Notes: generated by a model not told the origin, from the letters alone. Counted from the first letter of the stretch, positions 43,743-55,157 are shown. The stretch is DNA of 64,000 bases from CAVZCK01 sp963773735 (GCA_963773735.1 CAVZCK010000016.1:122639-186638), one strand, 5' to 3'. Made by a program: numbers and translations.

Positions 43743-43822
43743 CGCAAAACGTCTTTCACGTGTTATCGTCTTCGATACGATCCGCGCGCTACAAAAGCGG
43801 CGCGGCCGGTCTCTGGCGTCAT

Positions 43823-46094
43823 GTGGCAAACACCGGCTTTTGTGTTTCCCGAGCGCGTCAAGTCGCGTATCTAAGAAATCGAATTCGACCGTCTCAGAGG
43901 GCTGCTGCCTTGCGCGATTGGATTTTCAAGCCGAACCGCAAAAACCGCCTGATCGACTGGTGGGCGCTCGACTCATGGATCAACTCCAGCCTGTACGGCG
44001 TTTGGGCCCGCTATCAGGATCTTTGGTCAGCCTATTCCAACTTCGTCAACCAGTTCCGCGTCAGCGGATTCAGGCGCATCGTCGCTGAAGTCTTTTCCGA
44101 GGGGACCACGATCGGCATGATGGGCCTCGTCGGGCTTCTGACGCTTGCCCTGCCGTCGCTGGAGGCGACGAACGATCCGTCCTGGCGCACCGCGGCACAA
44201 TATAGCGTAACATTGCTTGATCGGAACGGCAGCCGAAATCGGCAAGCGCGGCATTCTGTATTCGGACTCGGTGCCGCTTGAAGAGATCCCGGACAATCTG
44301 ATCAAGGCGGTGCTGGCGACCGAGGATCGCCGCTTCTTCGACCATTTCGGCATCGATGTTTTGGGCACGCTTCGCGCCATGGTGGCCAATGTGCAGGCGA
44401 ACGACGTGGTGCAGGGCGGCAGTTCGCTCACCCAGCAATTGGCGAAAAATCTGTTCCTCACCTCCGAGCGGTCTTTCGAGCGCAAGGTCAAGGAGGCGTT
44501 TATCGCCCTCTGGCTCGAAGCGCGGCTGACGAAAAAGGAGATTTTGAAACTTTATCTCGACCGCTCCTACATGGGCGGCGGGACATTCGGCGTTGAAGCC
44601 GCCTCGCAATTCTACTTCGGCAAGTCCGTGCGCGACATCAACCTCGCCGAGGCCGCGCTTCTCGCCGGCCTCTTCAAAGCGCCGACCAAGTTCGCGCCTC
44701 ACGCCAACCCTGCCGAGTTGCGGGCGCGTGCGAATCAAGTGCTGACGAATATGGTCGACGCAGGATTCATGACTGAGGGGCAAGTGCACGGCGCGCGCCT
44801 CAACCCTGCCAAGGTGATCGAGAACAACGACACCTATTCACCGAACTACTTCCTCGACTGGGCCTTTGAAGAGGTGCAGAGGCTAACCCGGGGCAAGGGC
44901 GAATATAACCTCGTCGCTCGGACCACCGTCGACATACCCATGCAGAAAGCCGCCGAGCAGGCCATCGAAACGACGCTTGATCAAAATAGCAAAGCCATGC
45001 ATGTGGGCCAGGCGGCGATGGTCGCCATGGAAACGGACGGCGCCGTTCGCGCCATGGTCGGCGGCAGGGACTACGGCGAAAGTCAGTTCAACCGGGCAAC
45101 GAAAGCGCTGCGCCAGCCGGGCTCGTCCTTCAAGGTCTATACCTATTTGACAGCTCTGGAGAACGGTGCCCGCCCCAATCAGATGGTCGTCGACGGCCCC
45201 GTCTCTTGCGGTAACTGGTCGCCGAAGAACTATGCCGGCGGCTATCGCGGCCGTATGCCGCTGACGACCGCTCTGGCTCTGTCGATCAATACGATCGCGG
45301 TGAAGCTGTCATTCGATGTTGGCCGTGACAAGGTCCTTGGAACCCTGAAGCGGATAGGACTCGAACGCATCAAGAAGACCTGCTCCATGGCTCTTGGCGA
45401 TCAGGGGGTGACCGTCCTGGAGCATACATCTGGTTTCGCCACCATGGCCGCCGGCGGAAAACGCGTGAAAGGCTATGCGATCAGCGAAATCCGCAATTCT
45501 CAGGACGAGGTGGTTTATTCCCGGCAGCGCGACGAACCCCCGCCGGAGCAAGTGTTCGACAGGAAAGCCGTCGAAACGCTGAACGAAATGCTGTCCCATG
45601 TGATCACGGAGGGAACGGGGCACGCGGCGGCGTTGGATTTCACGGCGGTCGCCGGCAAAACCGGCACGAGTTCCGAATATCGCGACGCCTGGTTCCTGGG
45701 TTTTACCGGACAATATGTGGCGGGCTTCTGGTTCGGTAATGACAGCTATTCCCCGATGAACAGGGTGACCGGCGGCTCGCTTCCGGCGCGCACGTGGCAC
45801 GAATTCATGACTGCCGCGCATACGAGCGACAATATTCCGCAAATTCCGGGCGTTCCGCTGCATCCGAAGCAAATCGAGGAGATGCAGCGTGTCGCTGAGA
45901 TCAAGAAGGAGGATCCGACGCTCGGAACCATTTCACAGGGTGTGCGCCATATGCCTCAGAAGACCCGGCAGCTGTTGATCAATCTCACCAAGATGTTTAA
46001 AGAGGCAAAGCCGCTCGACGTGAACGGTGTCAAGGGTGCCTCGCTGGATGGGGCGGCGCCACCGGCGCAAGTTGCGCGCGGCACAAGCCAGTGA
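43823..46094 (+). CDS. Class A penicillin-binding protein (PBP1A-type), frameshifted once
   Basis: About 757 residues after a one-base repair near 44228. An N-terminal membrane helix (TTIGMMGLVGLLTLALPSLE) is followed by the GT51 glycosyltransferase domain (VLATEDRRFFDHFGID, GGSSLTQQLAKNLFL, KKEILKLYLDRSYMGGGTFG) and the transpeptidase domain with RQPGSSFKVYTYLTAL (SxxK), LSINT (SxN) and AGKTGTSSEYRDAWF (KTG). It polymerises and cross-links peptidoglycan in the periplasm. The start is uncertain; a GTG at 43823 is used here. Confidence 0.92.
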
Positions 46095-46245
46095 GGCCAT
46101 CGGGTTCGCCGGAAGGCGCCGCGGAAATCATTGACAGGGGATTTCGGTTGGCGCCAGGAGCCATGCGTTAGCGCGACACGCCTCCACGCGGTTCAAGCGA
46201 GACCCGGGTTACATAGGGTGTCCCTATCGGCTGGGAACAGGCTTC

Positions 46246-46827
46246 GTGAAGAACTTTTTTTCCTTCCTCATATTTGCGGGGCTTTCGCTCGTTCTCGGGC
46301 TTGGCTCGGCGCGTTACATGATCGATGATGGCTTCGCGCTCGTGACCAGCAGCAGCGGTCCTTGGAAAACTTGGATCAACGCCGGGAGCCTAACTGCCGA
46401 TCCTTATACACGCGCTCACATTGCGCGATCGGGCCAACTGCCCATTACCTCGGCCAGCGGCCTAACCTATTTCGCCACGGCCGATAGCGATGGCCGCTCG
46501 CTCCGCTCCTATTGCGACTATGAGATCATCGCGCAGCCGCTCGCCGCGCTGTGGTGGACGATCGCCGTGTTCGATGAGGACGGCAAGCTGATCCCGAACA
46601 AGGCCGCACGTCACGCCTTCGGTAACCAGAGCCTCACGATTCTGCCGGACGGAACTCAGCGGATCGTCATGGCACCCGAGGCAAGGCCGGGCTATTGGCT
46701 GCCATCCGGCGACGGCCATGACCTGACCCTCGTCCTGCGGATCATCCGGCCGCTCGAGGTCAGTCGGCAAAATGGCGAGGTCGTCAGCATGCACAACCTA
46801 CCGGTCATCAAGAGGGTGAGCTGTTGA
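46246..46827 (+). CDS. DUF1214 domain protein
   Basis: 193 residues from a GTG. An N-terminal helix (FFSFLIFAGLSLVLGLGSAR) anchors or exports it. The core LTYFATADSDGRSLRSYCDY then PLAALWWTIAVFDEDGKLIP is DUF1214. Members usually pair with a DUF1254 protein, as here. Function unknown. Confidence 0.88.
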   Translation: MKNFFSFLIFAGLSLVLGLGSARYMIDDGFALVTSSSGPWKTWINAGSLTADPYTRAHIARSGQLPITSASGLTYFATADSDGRSLRSYCDYEIIAQPLAALWWTIAVFDEDGKLIPNKAARHAFGNQSLTILPDGTQRIVMAPEARPGYWLPSGDGHDLTLVLRIIRPLEVSRQNGEVVSMHNLPVIKRVSC

Positions 46828-47453
46828 TGCGCACGCTTTGGCCTTGGCTCGTTGCCTCGCTGTTTTGCGCCGGTATCATTCACGCCCTGACAGTGTTCGG
46901 CGTACCTTATGTCGCCTCTCAGGACGCTTGGGCGAGGCTCTCCAAGATTGTCGAGATGAACAGGATCTATGTCATGCCGGTCGCGGCGAGCGAAGCACCG
47001 CTGCCCTTCATGGCGCCTGACATCGCCTATGCCTTTTGCCGCTATGACCTCAGCAAGAACAACGTCCTCGTAAAGACCAAGCTCGGCGACGCGACCTGGA
47101 GCATCGCCGTGTCTACGCGCCACAGTGAAAATTTCTATTTCATCAGCGGCGCGGAAGCAAAGCGCCGGGAGCTGCGGCTGCTCATCGTGCCGCGTTCGCG
47201 TCTTTCTGAAGAAGCAAGCACCGAACGCTCCGAAGAAGGCGAGGAACAAAGTATTGTCATAGCTCCCGGCATGACCGGTCTTGTGGTGCTGCGTGCGCCG
47301 ATCAGAGGGCCGAGCTTTGCCGCCGATACCATCAACGCGCTCCAAAGTGCGCAGTGCAGTCCCGTGATCGAGCCTGCCGTCGACCCGGCAACGCTGTCAG
47401 TTGGGGTCGGCATCCCCGAGCAAAGACGCGCGATCGGCGTGCCGACCAATTGA
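46827..47453 (+). CDS. DUF1254-like membrane-anchored protein
   Basis: 208 residues from the ATG at 46827, which overlaps the TGA of the DUF1214 gene. The N-terminus is hydrophobic (LWPWLVASLFCAGIIHALTV). The segment MAPDIAYAFCRYDLSKNNVL and the following beta-rich part fit the DUF1254 family. The two proteins are translated together and likely form one complex in the envelope. Confidence 0.82.
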   Translation: MRTLWPWLVASLFCAGIIHALTVFGVPYVASQDAWARLSKIVEMNRIYVMPVAASEAPLPFMAPDIAYAFCRYDLSKNNVLVKTKLGDATWSIAVSTRHSENFYFISGAEAKRRELRLLIVPRSRLSEEASTERSEEGEEQSIVIAPGMTGLVVLRAPIRGPSFAADTINALQSAQCSPVIEPAVDPATLSVGVGIPEQRRAIGVPTN

Positions 47454-47467
47454 GGACGCGCCCCGGT

Positions 47468-47707
47468 TTATGGCTGGCTTCGATCCTCGCCTGAGTGCCT
47501 TGCCCGGATGGCGAAACGGCGGTTCAGAGACTTGCGAGGCCGGCTCAACCGCTCGCGGCTGATTTTCGGAAACAGGATGATCTCCGCACCATCGTGCGAA
47601 GCCCCGCGTTCATAGCGAGGCGAGGGCTCCGGATCGTTGCTGGGCAAGACCGGGCACAGGCAAGCGGCGGCGCTCCGCCCATGGCGAAAATCGACGATGG
47701 TGGTCAT
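47468..47707 (-). CDS. Small hypothetical protein
   Basis: 79 residues, MTTIVDFRHGRSAAACLCPV then GAEIILFPKISRERLSRPRK. The phrase EIILFPKI-x-R occurs in short basic proteins common in Hyphomicrobiales. No function is known. It converges with the DUF1254 gene, 14 bases apart. Confidence 0.5.
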   Translation of the reverse strand: MTTIVDFRHGRSAAACLCPVLPSNDPEPSPRYERGASHDGAEIILFPKISRERLSRPRKSLNRRFAIRARHSGEDRSQP

Positions 47708-47847
47708 GAGATCAATCCGGTCAGGAACCGCCGCCCAACCCAGCGTACCGCGATGGCGGCTGACGATGGGCGTCGTGCAAGTAATTTCGCGTAGTACGGC
47801 TAAAGAACCGTTAAGGCCTGCAAAAATTTCATAGGTTTCTCGAAGAA

Positions 47848-48195
47848 TTATTCGCCGACAAGAAATTCGTCGAGAAAATGCCGACCCTGCCGATCCTCGA
47901 TCTCAATCACCCACATATCGGAATCGAAATTCGCCTGCCGCGCCAGATAGGCATCGGCCGACGTTTCGTCCGCTTTCTCGCCCGGCAGCGCCTGTGCCCA
48001 GAAGCGGCCTCCGCCCTCGCCCTGGAGTGCCGAGACCGCCGGGCGCAGCACCTGAGCGGAGCCGTCGAGCGTGTTGAGCTTGATGAAAATCGCACCAGCG
48101 TCGGCATCGCCGCGGCGGACGATCGCGGCCGGGATCGGAACGGCGCCGAGCTGACGGATATAGGCGCTGACCCAGATGCTGGCCTTCAGCCGCAC
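47848..48195 (-). CDS. DUF1491 family protein
   Basis: 115 residues. LKASIWVSAYIRQLGAVPIP then RGDADAGAIFIKLNTLDGSA mark DUF1491, an uncharacterised alphaproteobacterial family. The C-terminal DMWVIEIEDRQGRHFLDEFL is also conserved. The complete frame is uninterrupted. Confidence 0.9.
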   Translation of the reverse strand: MRLKASIWVSAYIRQLGAVPIPAAIVRRGDADAGAIFIKLNTLDGSAQVLRPAVSALQGEGGGRFWAQALPGEKADETSADAYLARQANFDSDMWVIEIEDRQGRHFLDEFLVGE

Positions 48196-48249
48196 ATTCG
48201 ATCTCCGAAGGTTGCTCTGTGAATGAGGCCGCTGCGAGAAACCGCCAGC

Positions 48250-49688
48250 TCAAACCCTGGTCTCGATGACAAATTTCGTCCGCAGAAATGCCTCAAGCCC
48301 CTCGATGCCACCTTCCGATCCGTAGCCAAACTCGTTGACACCGCCGAACGGCGTTTCTGCGGTGGATACAAACGGGTTGTTAACACCGACAAGGCCCGCT
48401 TCCAAAGCGTCCGCGAACTCTTGCGGCCTTGCCGCCATCGCTGGTGAAGACGTAGGAGGCAAGCCCGTAGGGCAGGCTGTTCGCACGCTCGACCACCTCG
48501 TCGAAGCCGTCGAAATGGGTAATCGGCGCGAGCGGCCCGAACGGTTCATCGACCATGATCCTGGCCGTGTCGGGCACATCGGCAAGCACCGTCGGCGCGT
48601 AGAAATAGCCGCGATTGCCAACCCGCTCACCGCCCGCTAGGACATGCGCGCCGTGGTCTTTGGCGTCGCTGACGAAACGCTCCATGACCTCCAATCGGCG
48701 GGCGGCGATCAGCGGACCCATTTGCACGCCGTCATCAAGCCCGTTGCCGACCTTGACCGCCTTTGCGCGTTCCGCAAAGCCGTCCACGAAGCTCCTATAA
48801 ACCTTGTCCTGAACGTAAAACCGGGTCGGCGAGATGCAAACCTGGCCGGCATTGCGATATTTGAAGCCGGTCATCAGCGTCAGAACGCGGTTCACGTCCG
48901 CATCGTCGAACACGATGACGGGCGCATGGCCGCCGAGCTCCATAGTTGTGCGCTTGACCGTGTCGGCCGACAGCTTCAAGAGCTGCTTGCCAACCGGGAC
49001 GCTGCCGGTAAATGACACCTTACGGGGAGTCCAAGAGGCAAGGAGGTGCCGCGATACCTCATCCGGCACACCGAACACGACATTAAGCACGCCGGCGGGA
49101 AGCCCCGCCTCCTGGAAACAGCGCGCGATGGCGACGGCCGTTCCCGGTGTTTCCTCGCTCGGCTTGATGACGATCGAACAGCCGGCTGCGATGGCCCCGG
49201 CGACCTTGCGGATGACATTGACGCCGGGGAAGTTCCACGCGACGAAGGCGCAGCACGGGCCGACCGGCTCTTTGACGACCATTTGCCGGACACCGGGTGC
49301 GCGCGCCGGAACGAGCCGTCCATAGGCGCGCTTGCCTTCCTCGGCGTACCAGCGGATCACGTCGATGACGAATTGCAGCTCCGCTTTTGCCTCCGCGAGC
49401 GGCTTGCCCATCTCCACGGTGAGCGTCTGCGCACTCTGCTCCAGCCGGTCCTCCATCAACCGCGCTGCCTTCTCCATGACCGCCTGGCGCTGAATTCGGC
49501 GTCCTGGCGCGCCAGATCTTGAACCCCTCGGCCGAGGCTTCGAGCGCACTATCGAGATCAGCGGCGGAAGCGTGTGGCACCTCGCCGATGACCTCCTCGG
49601 TCGCCGGATTGATCACCGGCTCGGTCTTGCCGGCGCTCCCCTGGCGGAATTCGCCCGCAATCAGTAGCTCAAGCTTTTCATAGGCCAT
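48250..49688 (-). CDS. NAD(P)-dependent aldehyde dehydrogenase (succinate-semialdehyde type), frameshifted twice
   Basis: About 479 residues. The N-terminal FRQGSAGKTEPVINPATEEV and VPHASAADLDSALEASAEGF, then FVAWNFPGVNVIRKVAGAIA, TTMELGGHAPVIVFDDADVN (catalytic Glu) and RNAGQVCISPTRFYVQDKV (catalytic Cys) define an aldehyde dehydrogenase close to GabD-type enzymes. The frame changes near 49495 and 48440. It would oxidise an aldehyde to an acid using NAD(P)+ in the cytoplasm. It is a single-gene unit. Confidence 0.88.
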
Positions 49689-49875
49689 GATGATGTGTCT
49701 CTCTTCCGGGATCTGTCGGGCAGGGCGGCCGCACGCCGAGGTGCGCCGCGTCGTTTGGCGATGGCTGGATATATTAGGGCGTTTGCCGTCAAGACAATAG
49801 ACGCCTTGTAATGAATCGGGCAAGCCGCAGCGCGTCGTCGCGTTTCACGAGGCGGTGTCGCCTGCCTGCGCCCCA

Positions 49876-51940
49876 CTAATAAGATCTCGGCAGTTGCTCC
49901 ACGAAAGGTTCATCCGAGGACGGCCAACGCATGCCGCGATTCGAGGCGTCTTCGCCCGGCGATGCGCCGGTGGGAGCATTGAGGGCCTCGGCGGCGTTTG
50001 CAGAAGGCCCGCCGCCACCGTTTCCGGCAGCATGCCGGGCGCGTCCGGCGTAGCGGCCCCTCGGAAAAACGTTGAGATAATCTCGATAGGCCTGCGCCGT
50101 ATTTTCTGCTCTCGCTTTCGCCCACGCCTCATCCTCTTTGCGCGTTGCCGCCGATTTCGCCTTGATGACAGCAAGCATTTCTCTGGCCTCCGCTGTGTAG
50201 CGGCCTCTTGGATGCGCGCCCAAATAGGCCTCGACGGCAGCAATCGTGCCTTTCAGACGCGCTCTTGCCCAGGCTGCGTCGTCCTCCTTGTGCGCAGACA
50301 TTGCATTTTCGAGCGCGGCCAATCTGTCCTGGGCGTCATCGGCGTATCGGCCATCCGGAAAGCCCGCCAGATAGGCACGGTACCCAGCAATCGTGTCGGC
50401 CTCCCGCGCCTCCTGCCATGCCCGATTGTCGGCCTCAACATTAGCATCCTCGATGAGGCGCGCCAGCCGCTCCTTGGCAAGCGCCGCTTCCGGCGTGCCT
50501 TTCGGCACCTCGCGGATAAGACTCTGTAACTCTTCAACCTTGTCGACCGCAGCGACAAGTTGGCGGAAGCGTTTGCGCGCGTCCTCAGCCTGCGGCTTCT
50601 CCGGGTAGCGCGAGATGAAGATCTGCAGAGCGCGAAGATCGGTGGAGTCGCGAAGATCGGCCCATTCCTCGTTCCACGGCGCATCGCTGAAGTCATCAGG
50701 CCCGGCTGCGGGATCTTCCAAGGCTGCAAGCTGCTGCTTTTTCGGTAGGGCCGGAACCGGCGTGACAGTCGCCCCTTCGCGGGCGTCTTCATTCAGCGGC
50801 TCGGCATAGACAGCTGCCCCCGTTAGCCCCTTCTCGGCCTCGCCCGGCGTTGCCGTCCTATCATAGGTTTTGGCAGCGGCAGCAATGATCGACGGCGCTC
50901 CAGACACCGTCGCGGCCGTGTTGACGCGCTCTGCAGCATTCTCATGTGCCTTCAGGCGCGGGCCTTTCGTCGAGCGGGGAAGCGGACCGGAGGGCGGGCC
51001 AGCCGACGCGGTGAACACCGCCCGGTCGGCGGCATCGGCAATGCCGAGGAGCGCAGTCACGGTTTGTCGTTCGGGTCTGGTCGTCCGATCGAGCCGTTCC
51101 GCCCTTCCGATTAGAGCGGGCACGTCGAGCCAATACACCAACGCGCCCGGGATTGTGAATGCCAGGAAAAACAGACCGGCGGCGGCGGCCCACGGCGGCG
51201 TGCTACGTCCGCGGCGGTTTCGCCGCCGCATCTCGTCCCGGGCGGCCAGGACGCGGTAAGCGTGGTTGATGTTCTTGAAGCGCTGCTCCGCGATTTCGTC
51301 TCCCGGATTGAGGTCGGGATGAAAGCGCTTGGCGAGCCTCAGATAGGCTGCGCGCGCATCGGCCATCTTCGCCTTGCGATCGATTTCAAGCACGGCATAG
51401 GGATCGAATGCGAGCCAGTCGGGGGGCAACATATTCATCGGACCGATGCCGGTCGCAAGGGCGAGCGGCTCGCGCCATGCGGCGGGCATCGTCAGGCCCG
51501 GCGGCAGCAGGGTCGCATCCGTCTCCATAAGCGGCTTCCATCTGCGCCTGTGTCAGATTCCTGGCGAGATTGAGCCTGGCGCCTGCGATGAGAGCGCCGG
51601 CGAGTTCAGCCCCGGCCAGATCCGCATCGTCGAGACGCGCATTTGTCAGATTGGCAAAGCTGAGATCGGCCCCGGCCAGACGCGCTTCGAGTAAATTCGC
51701 CTCCCGCAGATCCGCCGAGGCAAGGTTGGCCCCGCTCAGGATGCTGCCAGTCAGATCCGCCCGCTTCAGCAGAGCACCGCTCAGGTCGAGCCGCGCGTCG
51801 CAGGCGCTTGCGGGGAATCCAGCGCTTGCGGTCAAAGCCGCATCGCGCAGATCCGGCACAATCTCAGGATTGTTCGCGCGCCATTCGTTCCAGGCCGCAG
51901 GCCCCTGAAACAGCTTTGAAAGGTGATCGGTGTTGCTCAT
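49876..51940 (-). CDS. Pentapeptide-repeat plus J-domain protein with TPR-like tail, frameshifted once
   Basis: About 688 residues if one extra G near 51520 is removed. The N-terminal ~150 residues are pentapeptide repeats (LSGALLKRADLTGSILSGAN, LREANLLEARLAGADLSFAN), then a J domain (DPYAVLEIDRKAKMADARAA, with RFHPD in place of HPD context, DLNPGDEIAEQRFKNINHAY), one membrane helix (AAAAGLFFLAFTIPGALVYW) and repeated units of about 43 residues with AWARAR...EAYLGAHPRGRYTAEA. The J-domain is expected to recruit DnaK. The fused layout suggests a membrane-linked chaperone scaffold; partner unknown. Confidence 0.75.
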
Positions 51941-52044
51941 GTTGCCTCGTCACAAGCAACGTCTTCGGCCGCCGCTCTCGATAGCGGTGCGGGTCCGGTT
52001 CGGTTCTAAATCCTTGCGCATTGGTTGAATGGCTTCAATTCGCT

Positions 52045-53346
52045 CTAAAATTGTATTCTTGCGCCGAGAACGACCGCGCTCCACGGCTCGACCGGCAAGG
52101 CTTCGACGCTGCCGCCCGTCGAGGTCGAACACCAGTCGCCGCACGGCGCGCCCGAGATATCTGCTTCGTAATAGTGGTATTGGGCATAGAGCAGCAGAGC
52201 GGATGTATCGAACGCCTGTTCGACGCCAAAGCCCCAGCGCCGGACTTCGCTGCTCGTGATCGTGCCCCAGATTTCGTAGCTTTCGCCCCGACCCAGATCC
52301 GCCCCGAGAAGCTGGCCAACCGTGTAATCCTTGTAGACGCCAGCCTCGCCGTAAATCGTGGTATCGCCAAACGGCGTGACCTTGCGCTTCACGCCGAGCT
52401 GGGCGAAGTAAAAATGCGCATCGTCGCCATTGGTCACGACCCCAGACTGATCATTGCGCAAACCGCCCGCTGCGGACAGAAACGCGCCGGTCGGCATATG
52501 GATCGCGGAGGCGGAGCCGCGGACGTCGTCGACTTTCGTCTCTTGGGAATCCATATAGCCGATGCCGGCGGCGAGACGGATCGAATCCCAATCGGCGTGA
52601 TAGCGCAGAGCAACGTCCCAGAGGTCGTTTTCGCCTGCCGCCGCCGACAAGACGAAGCCGTAGAGTGCTGGCGAGTCATAGCGAATGAAGTTACCGCGCA
52701 TCGCATCGACATTATGTGCAAAATGCCCCCACGTAAGGTCCGTCGTCAGGCCGAACGCCATGTCGAGCCGCAGCCCGAAGTTGTTATTGTAATGAAGCGC
52801 AGCGTCGCTCATCTTCGCGCCGAGATTGATGATGGTAATGTCGTCCGTCGCGGGCGATTGATGTCCGACGGATAAACTGCCCCTCCTGTCGTTCTCGATG
52901 AACCAATATGCGTGGCGGATGCGGAGGTCGCGGCCCTCGATCCCCTCGTCGCCGCCGACGCCGTCGAAGACCTCGTTGGACGATGCATCCTTGAACTCGA
53001 ATTCGAGGCGATATCCCGCGAACCAGCCGGGCTTGATGCCCGCCTTGCCGATCAACCCGAGGCGGGTCGACGAAGTATCGTTGTCCACCACATAGGCATC
53101 GGAGGCAAAACCGTCATTCCATATGAGGAGGGCGCGGTTGACCTGGCCGTAGAGCTGGACATTGAGATTACGCTGAGTTTTCTGCAGAGACGTGGCTTCG
53201 AGCTCCGCGATGCGAGCATCGAGATCGTCGCAGCACTCCGCGCCGAGGCCGGTGGCGTATGACCTTTCCGAAAGGCCAAGCGCGGCAAGCCAAAGCGTCA
53301 CGAGACATGCCAGACAGCACACAACGCTCACCCGGAACTGAAACAT
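52045..53346 (-). CDS. Outer-membrane porin
   Basis: 433 residues. A signal peptide (VVCCLACLVTLWLAALGLSE) is followed by a short coiled coil (LDARIAELEATSLQK) and an alternating beta-strand barrel (VQLYGQVNRALLIWNDGFAS, LEFEFKDASSNEVFDGVGGD) ending in phenylalanine, as in alphaproteobacterial porins. It would form a beta barrel in the outer membrane. The ligand is unknown. Confidence 0.85.
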   Translation of the reverse strand: MFQFRVSVVCCLACLVTLWLAALGLSERSYATGLGAECCDDLDARIAELEATSLQKTQRNLNVQLYGQVNRALLIWNDGFASDAYVVDNDTSSTRLGLIGKAGIKPGWFAGYRLEFEFKDASSNEVFDGVGGDEGIEGRDLRIRHAYWFIENDRRGSLSVGHQSPATDDITIINLGAKMSDAALHYNNNFGLRLDMAFGLTTDLTWGHFAHNVDAMRGNFIRYDSPALYGFVLSAAAGENDLWDVALRYHADWDSIRLAAGIGYMDSQETKVDDVRGSASAIHMPTGAFLSAAGGLRNDQSGVVTNGDDAHFYFAQLGVKRKVTPFGDTTIYGEAGVYKDYTVGQLLGADLGRGESYEIWGTITSSEVRRWGFGVEQAFDTSALLLYAQYHYYEADISGAPCGDWCSTSTGGSVEALPVEPWSAVVLGARIQF

Positions 53347-53723
53347 CCCCCCTCTTGCACCCTTCTGATGCTGGCCGTTACGCTACATGACCAAGACGCA
53401 GGCTCGTTGTTCGGCTTTCGCTCAATCTGCGGAAGTAGGCCAACGACGCTCCCAAGCCAATGCCACCGCTGCCGTAAATTTCTTCACACATAGGTTACGA
53501 ATTTTTGAGTGTTACGAAAAGTAATAACTGCAGATATGTGCACATTCAAACGAGTTGAAGGCGAGGCGAACGCCAGTTGAGACACGTGCCTATTCGCCGG
53601 CGATCCATCGATACAACTTAAGGATGCAAAGACAGAACAGCTTCGGGCTGATCAAACTATTCGCCCGTCATATTAAGTCATTTGCAGTGAAGGGAATTTC
53701 GTTTGCAGCGCGATCGGCGGAAG
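53347..53723. other. Gap upstream of the porin gene
   Basis: 377 bases, AT-rich in part (53480-53560). It should hold the porin promoter. A plus-strand frame at 53555-53749 lacks a ribosome site and recognisable motifs, so I do not call it. Confidence 0.4.
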
Positions 53724-54254
53724 TCAAGCCTCGCGTCGGCCCTTCGTGAAGCCGGTTGCGGCGATCATCGCCAGAGCCGCCGACAGCAATGCGCTGTAGC
53801 CGGCAAGAGACAGGCCGAAGATCCGCAGCGCCGCTACATCGCAGCGCACCACGTGAGCGTCCTGCAGGCTTCTCAGGAGGTCACCCGGTGTCGTGGCAAT
53901 GGAGCCAATCCCAGAACATGCCGTCGGTCCCGCCCACAATTTCCATTCGACGCCCGCGTGATAGACGCCAAGCCCGGCATTGAAAAGAAATACGGCCGCG
54001 AGGACCGCAAGGATCAGCCGCGTCCAAGACCTCCTCGCCGGTGCGAGCAGAAATGCGAGCAGCCCGAGCGGAACGGCCGCATAATAGGCGATGCGCTGAT
54101 CGAGACAGAGCGGACAGGGCGGAATATGGCCGATGTATTCGATGCCCAGAACGCCCGCCAGGGCCAGAGCGCTCAGGATGGCAATCGTGCGGCCGGCGTC
54201 GTCGAATCCGACGCCGAAACGGCTTCTCGTGGTGGCGATGACCCTATATGACAT
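53724..54254 (-). CDS. dsbB: Disulfide bond formation protein DsbB
   Basis: 176 residues with four membrane spans. PPCPLCLDQRIAYYAAVPLG holds the first periplasmic Cys pair and the second pair is in GPTACSG and DAHVVRCD. Such proteins reoxidise DsbA and pass electrons to quinone. Its start overlaps the end of the upstream YqaA gene by 11 bases. Confidence 0.92.
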   Translation of the reverse strand: MSYRVIATTRSRFGVGFDDAGRTIAILSALALAGVLGIEYIGHIPPCPLCLDQRIAYYAAVPLGLLAFLLAPARRSWTRLILAVLAAVFLFNAGLGVYHAGVEWKLWAGPTACSGIGSIATTPGDLLRSLQDAHVVRCDVAALRIFGLSLAGYSALLSAALAMIAATGFTKGRREA

Positions 54255-54825
54255 ACCGCGCGATCACAAACCCGCCGACCAAAAGCACGGCAAAGCCAGC
54301 CGTCACCAGCTCCAGCCGCTTCTCGATGAACCCGCGCACCGGCTCGCCATAATAATAAAGAAGGGCTGCAACAAGATAGAAGCGTGCAGACCTGGTGATC
54401 AGAGAGAGGATGATAAACCAGCGCAGATCATAGCCTGCGAAGCCGCTTGCGATCGTGACGATCTTATAGGGGATCGGGGTCATGCCCTTGATCAGAATGA
54501 TCCAGGCGCCCCATTCGGCATAAGCTTGCCGAAACTGCTCCAGACGGTCGGTATAGCCGTAGAGATTCATCAGCCAAACGCCGACGGTATCGTAAAGAAA
54601 GGCGCCGATCGCGTAGCCGAGGATGCCGCCGGTGACCGACGACAGCGTGCAGATTCCGGCAAACTGCCAAGCCTTCTCGCGATTGGCGAGCACCAGAGGC
54701 ACGAGCAGGACATCGGGCGGGATCGGAAAGAACGAGCTTTCCGCAAATGCGACACCCGCAAGCGCCCAGCGTGCTTTGCGCCGGCCGGCGAGTGACATGG
54801 TCCAATTATAGAGCCGTCTTAGCAT
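54244..54825 (-). CDS. YqaA/DedA-family membrane protein (SNARE-associated/VTT domain)
   Basis: 193 residues. The segment ALAGVAFAESSFFPIPPDVL, followed by GGILGYAIGAFLYDTVGVWL and FIILSLITRSARFYLVAALL, is the VTT domain of DedA-type membrane proteins. These are implicated in lipid flipping and membrane homeostasis. It is co-transcribed with dsbB. Confidence 0.9.
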   Translation of the reverse strand: MLRRLYNWTMSLAGRRKARWALAGVAFAESSFFPIPPDVLLVPLVLANREKAWQFAGICTLSSVTGGILGYAIGAFLYDTVGVWLMNLYGYTDRLEQFRQAYAEWGAWIILIKGMTPIPYKIVTIASGFAGYDLRWFIILSLITRSARFYLVAALLYYYGEPVRGFIEKRLELVTAGFAVLLVGGFVIARYVI

Positions 54826-55157
54826 GTCATCCTGTTAGAGCCGGGGCCAAAGCTTGTCCATCGAATTAGCGCTGGCCCGTGGCGGTCCGCGGGTCGAGAG
54901 CAACCGCTGAAGGTCGGCGCCGCCGTCCTGATGTCGGCCGCGACAAACGAAGACGCGGTGCGGCAACCGCGCTGCTAGCCTCTCTGCTGCGTGAAATCTC
55001 GTGAAATTAGCGTGTTATCGCTAGAACTCGCCGAGCGAGCATAATATTTCAGCAAGCGGCCAAATGTCGAGCCAAAATTGCCTATAAAATAGGCGACGCC
55101 GATCCCGTTCGTCGCTCTCAACCTGATTTTTCAAGCATTTAGGCGTAGTTTGGCGCT

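Noticed and set aside
47495..47794. Plus-strand frame of 99 codons
   Set aside because: Shadow of the minus-strand small gene and its upstream region; poor composition.
53555..53749. Plus-strand frame of 64 codons upstream of dsbB's end
   Set aside because: No ribosome site, overlaps the dsbB 3' end, no known motif.
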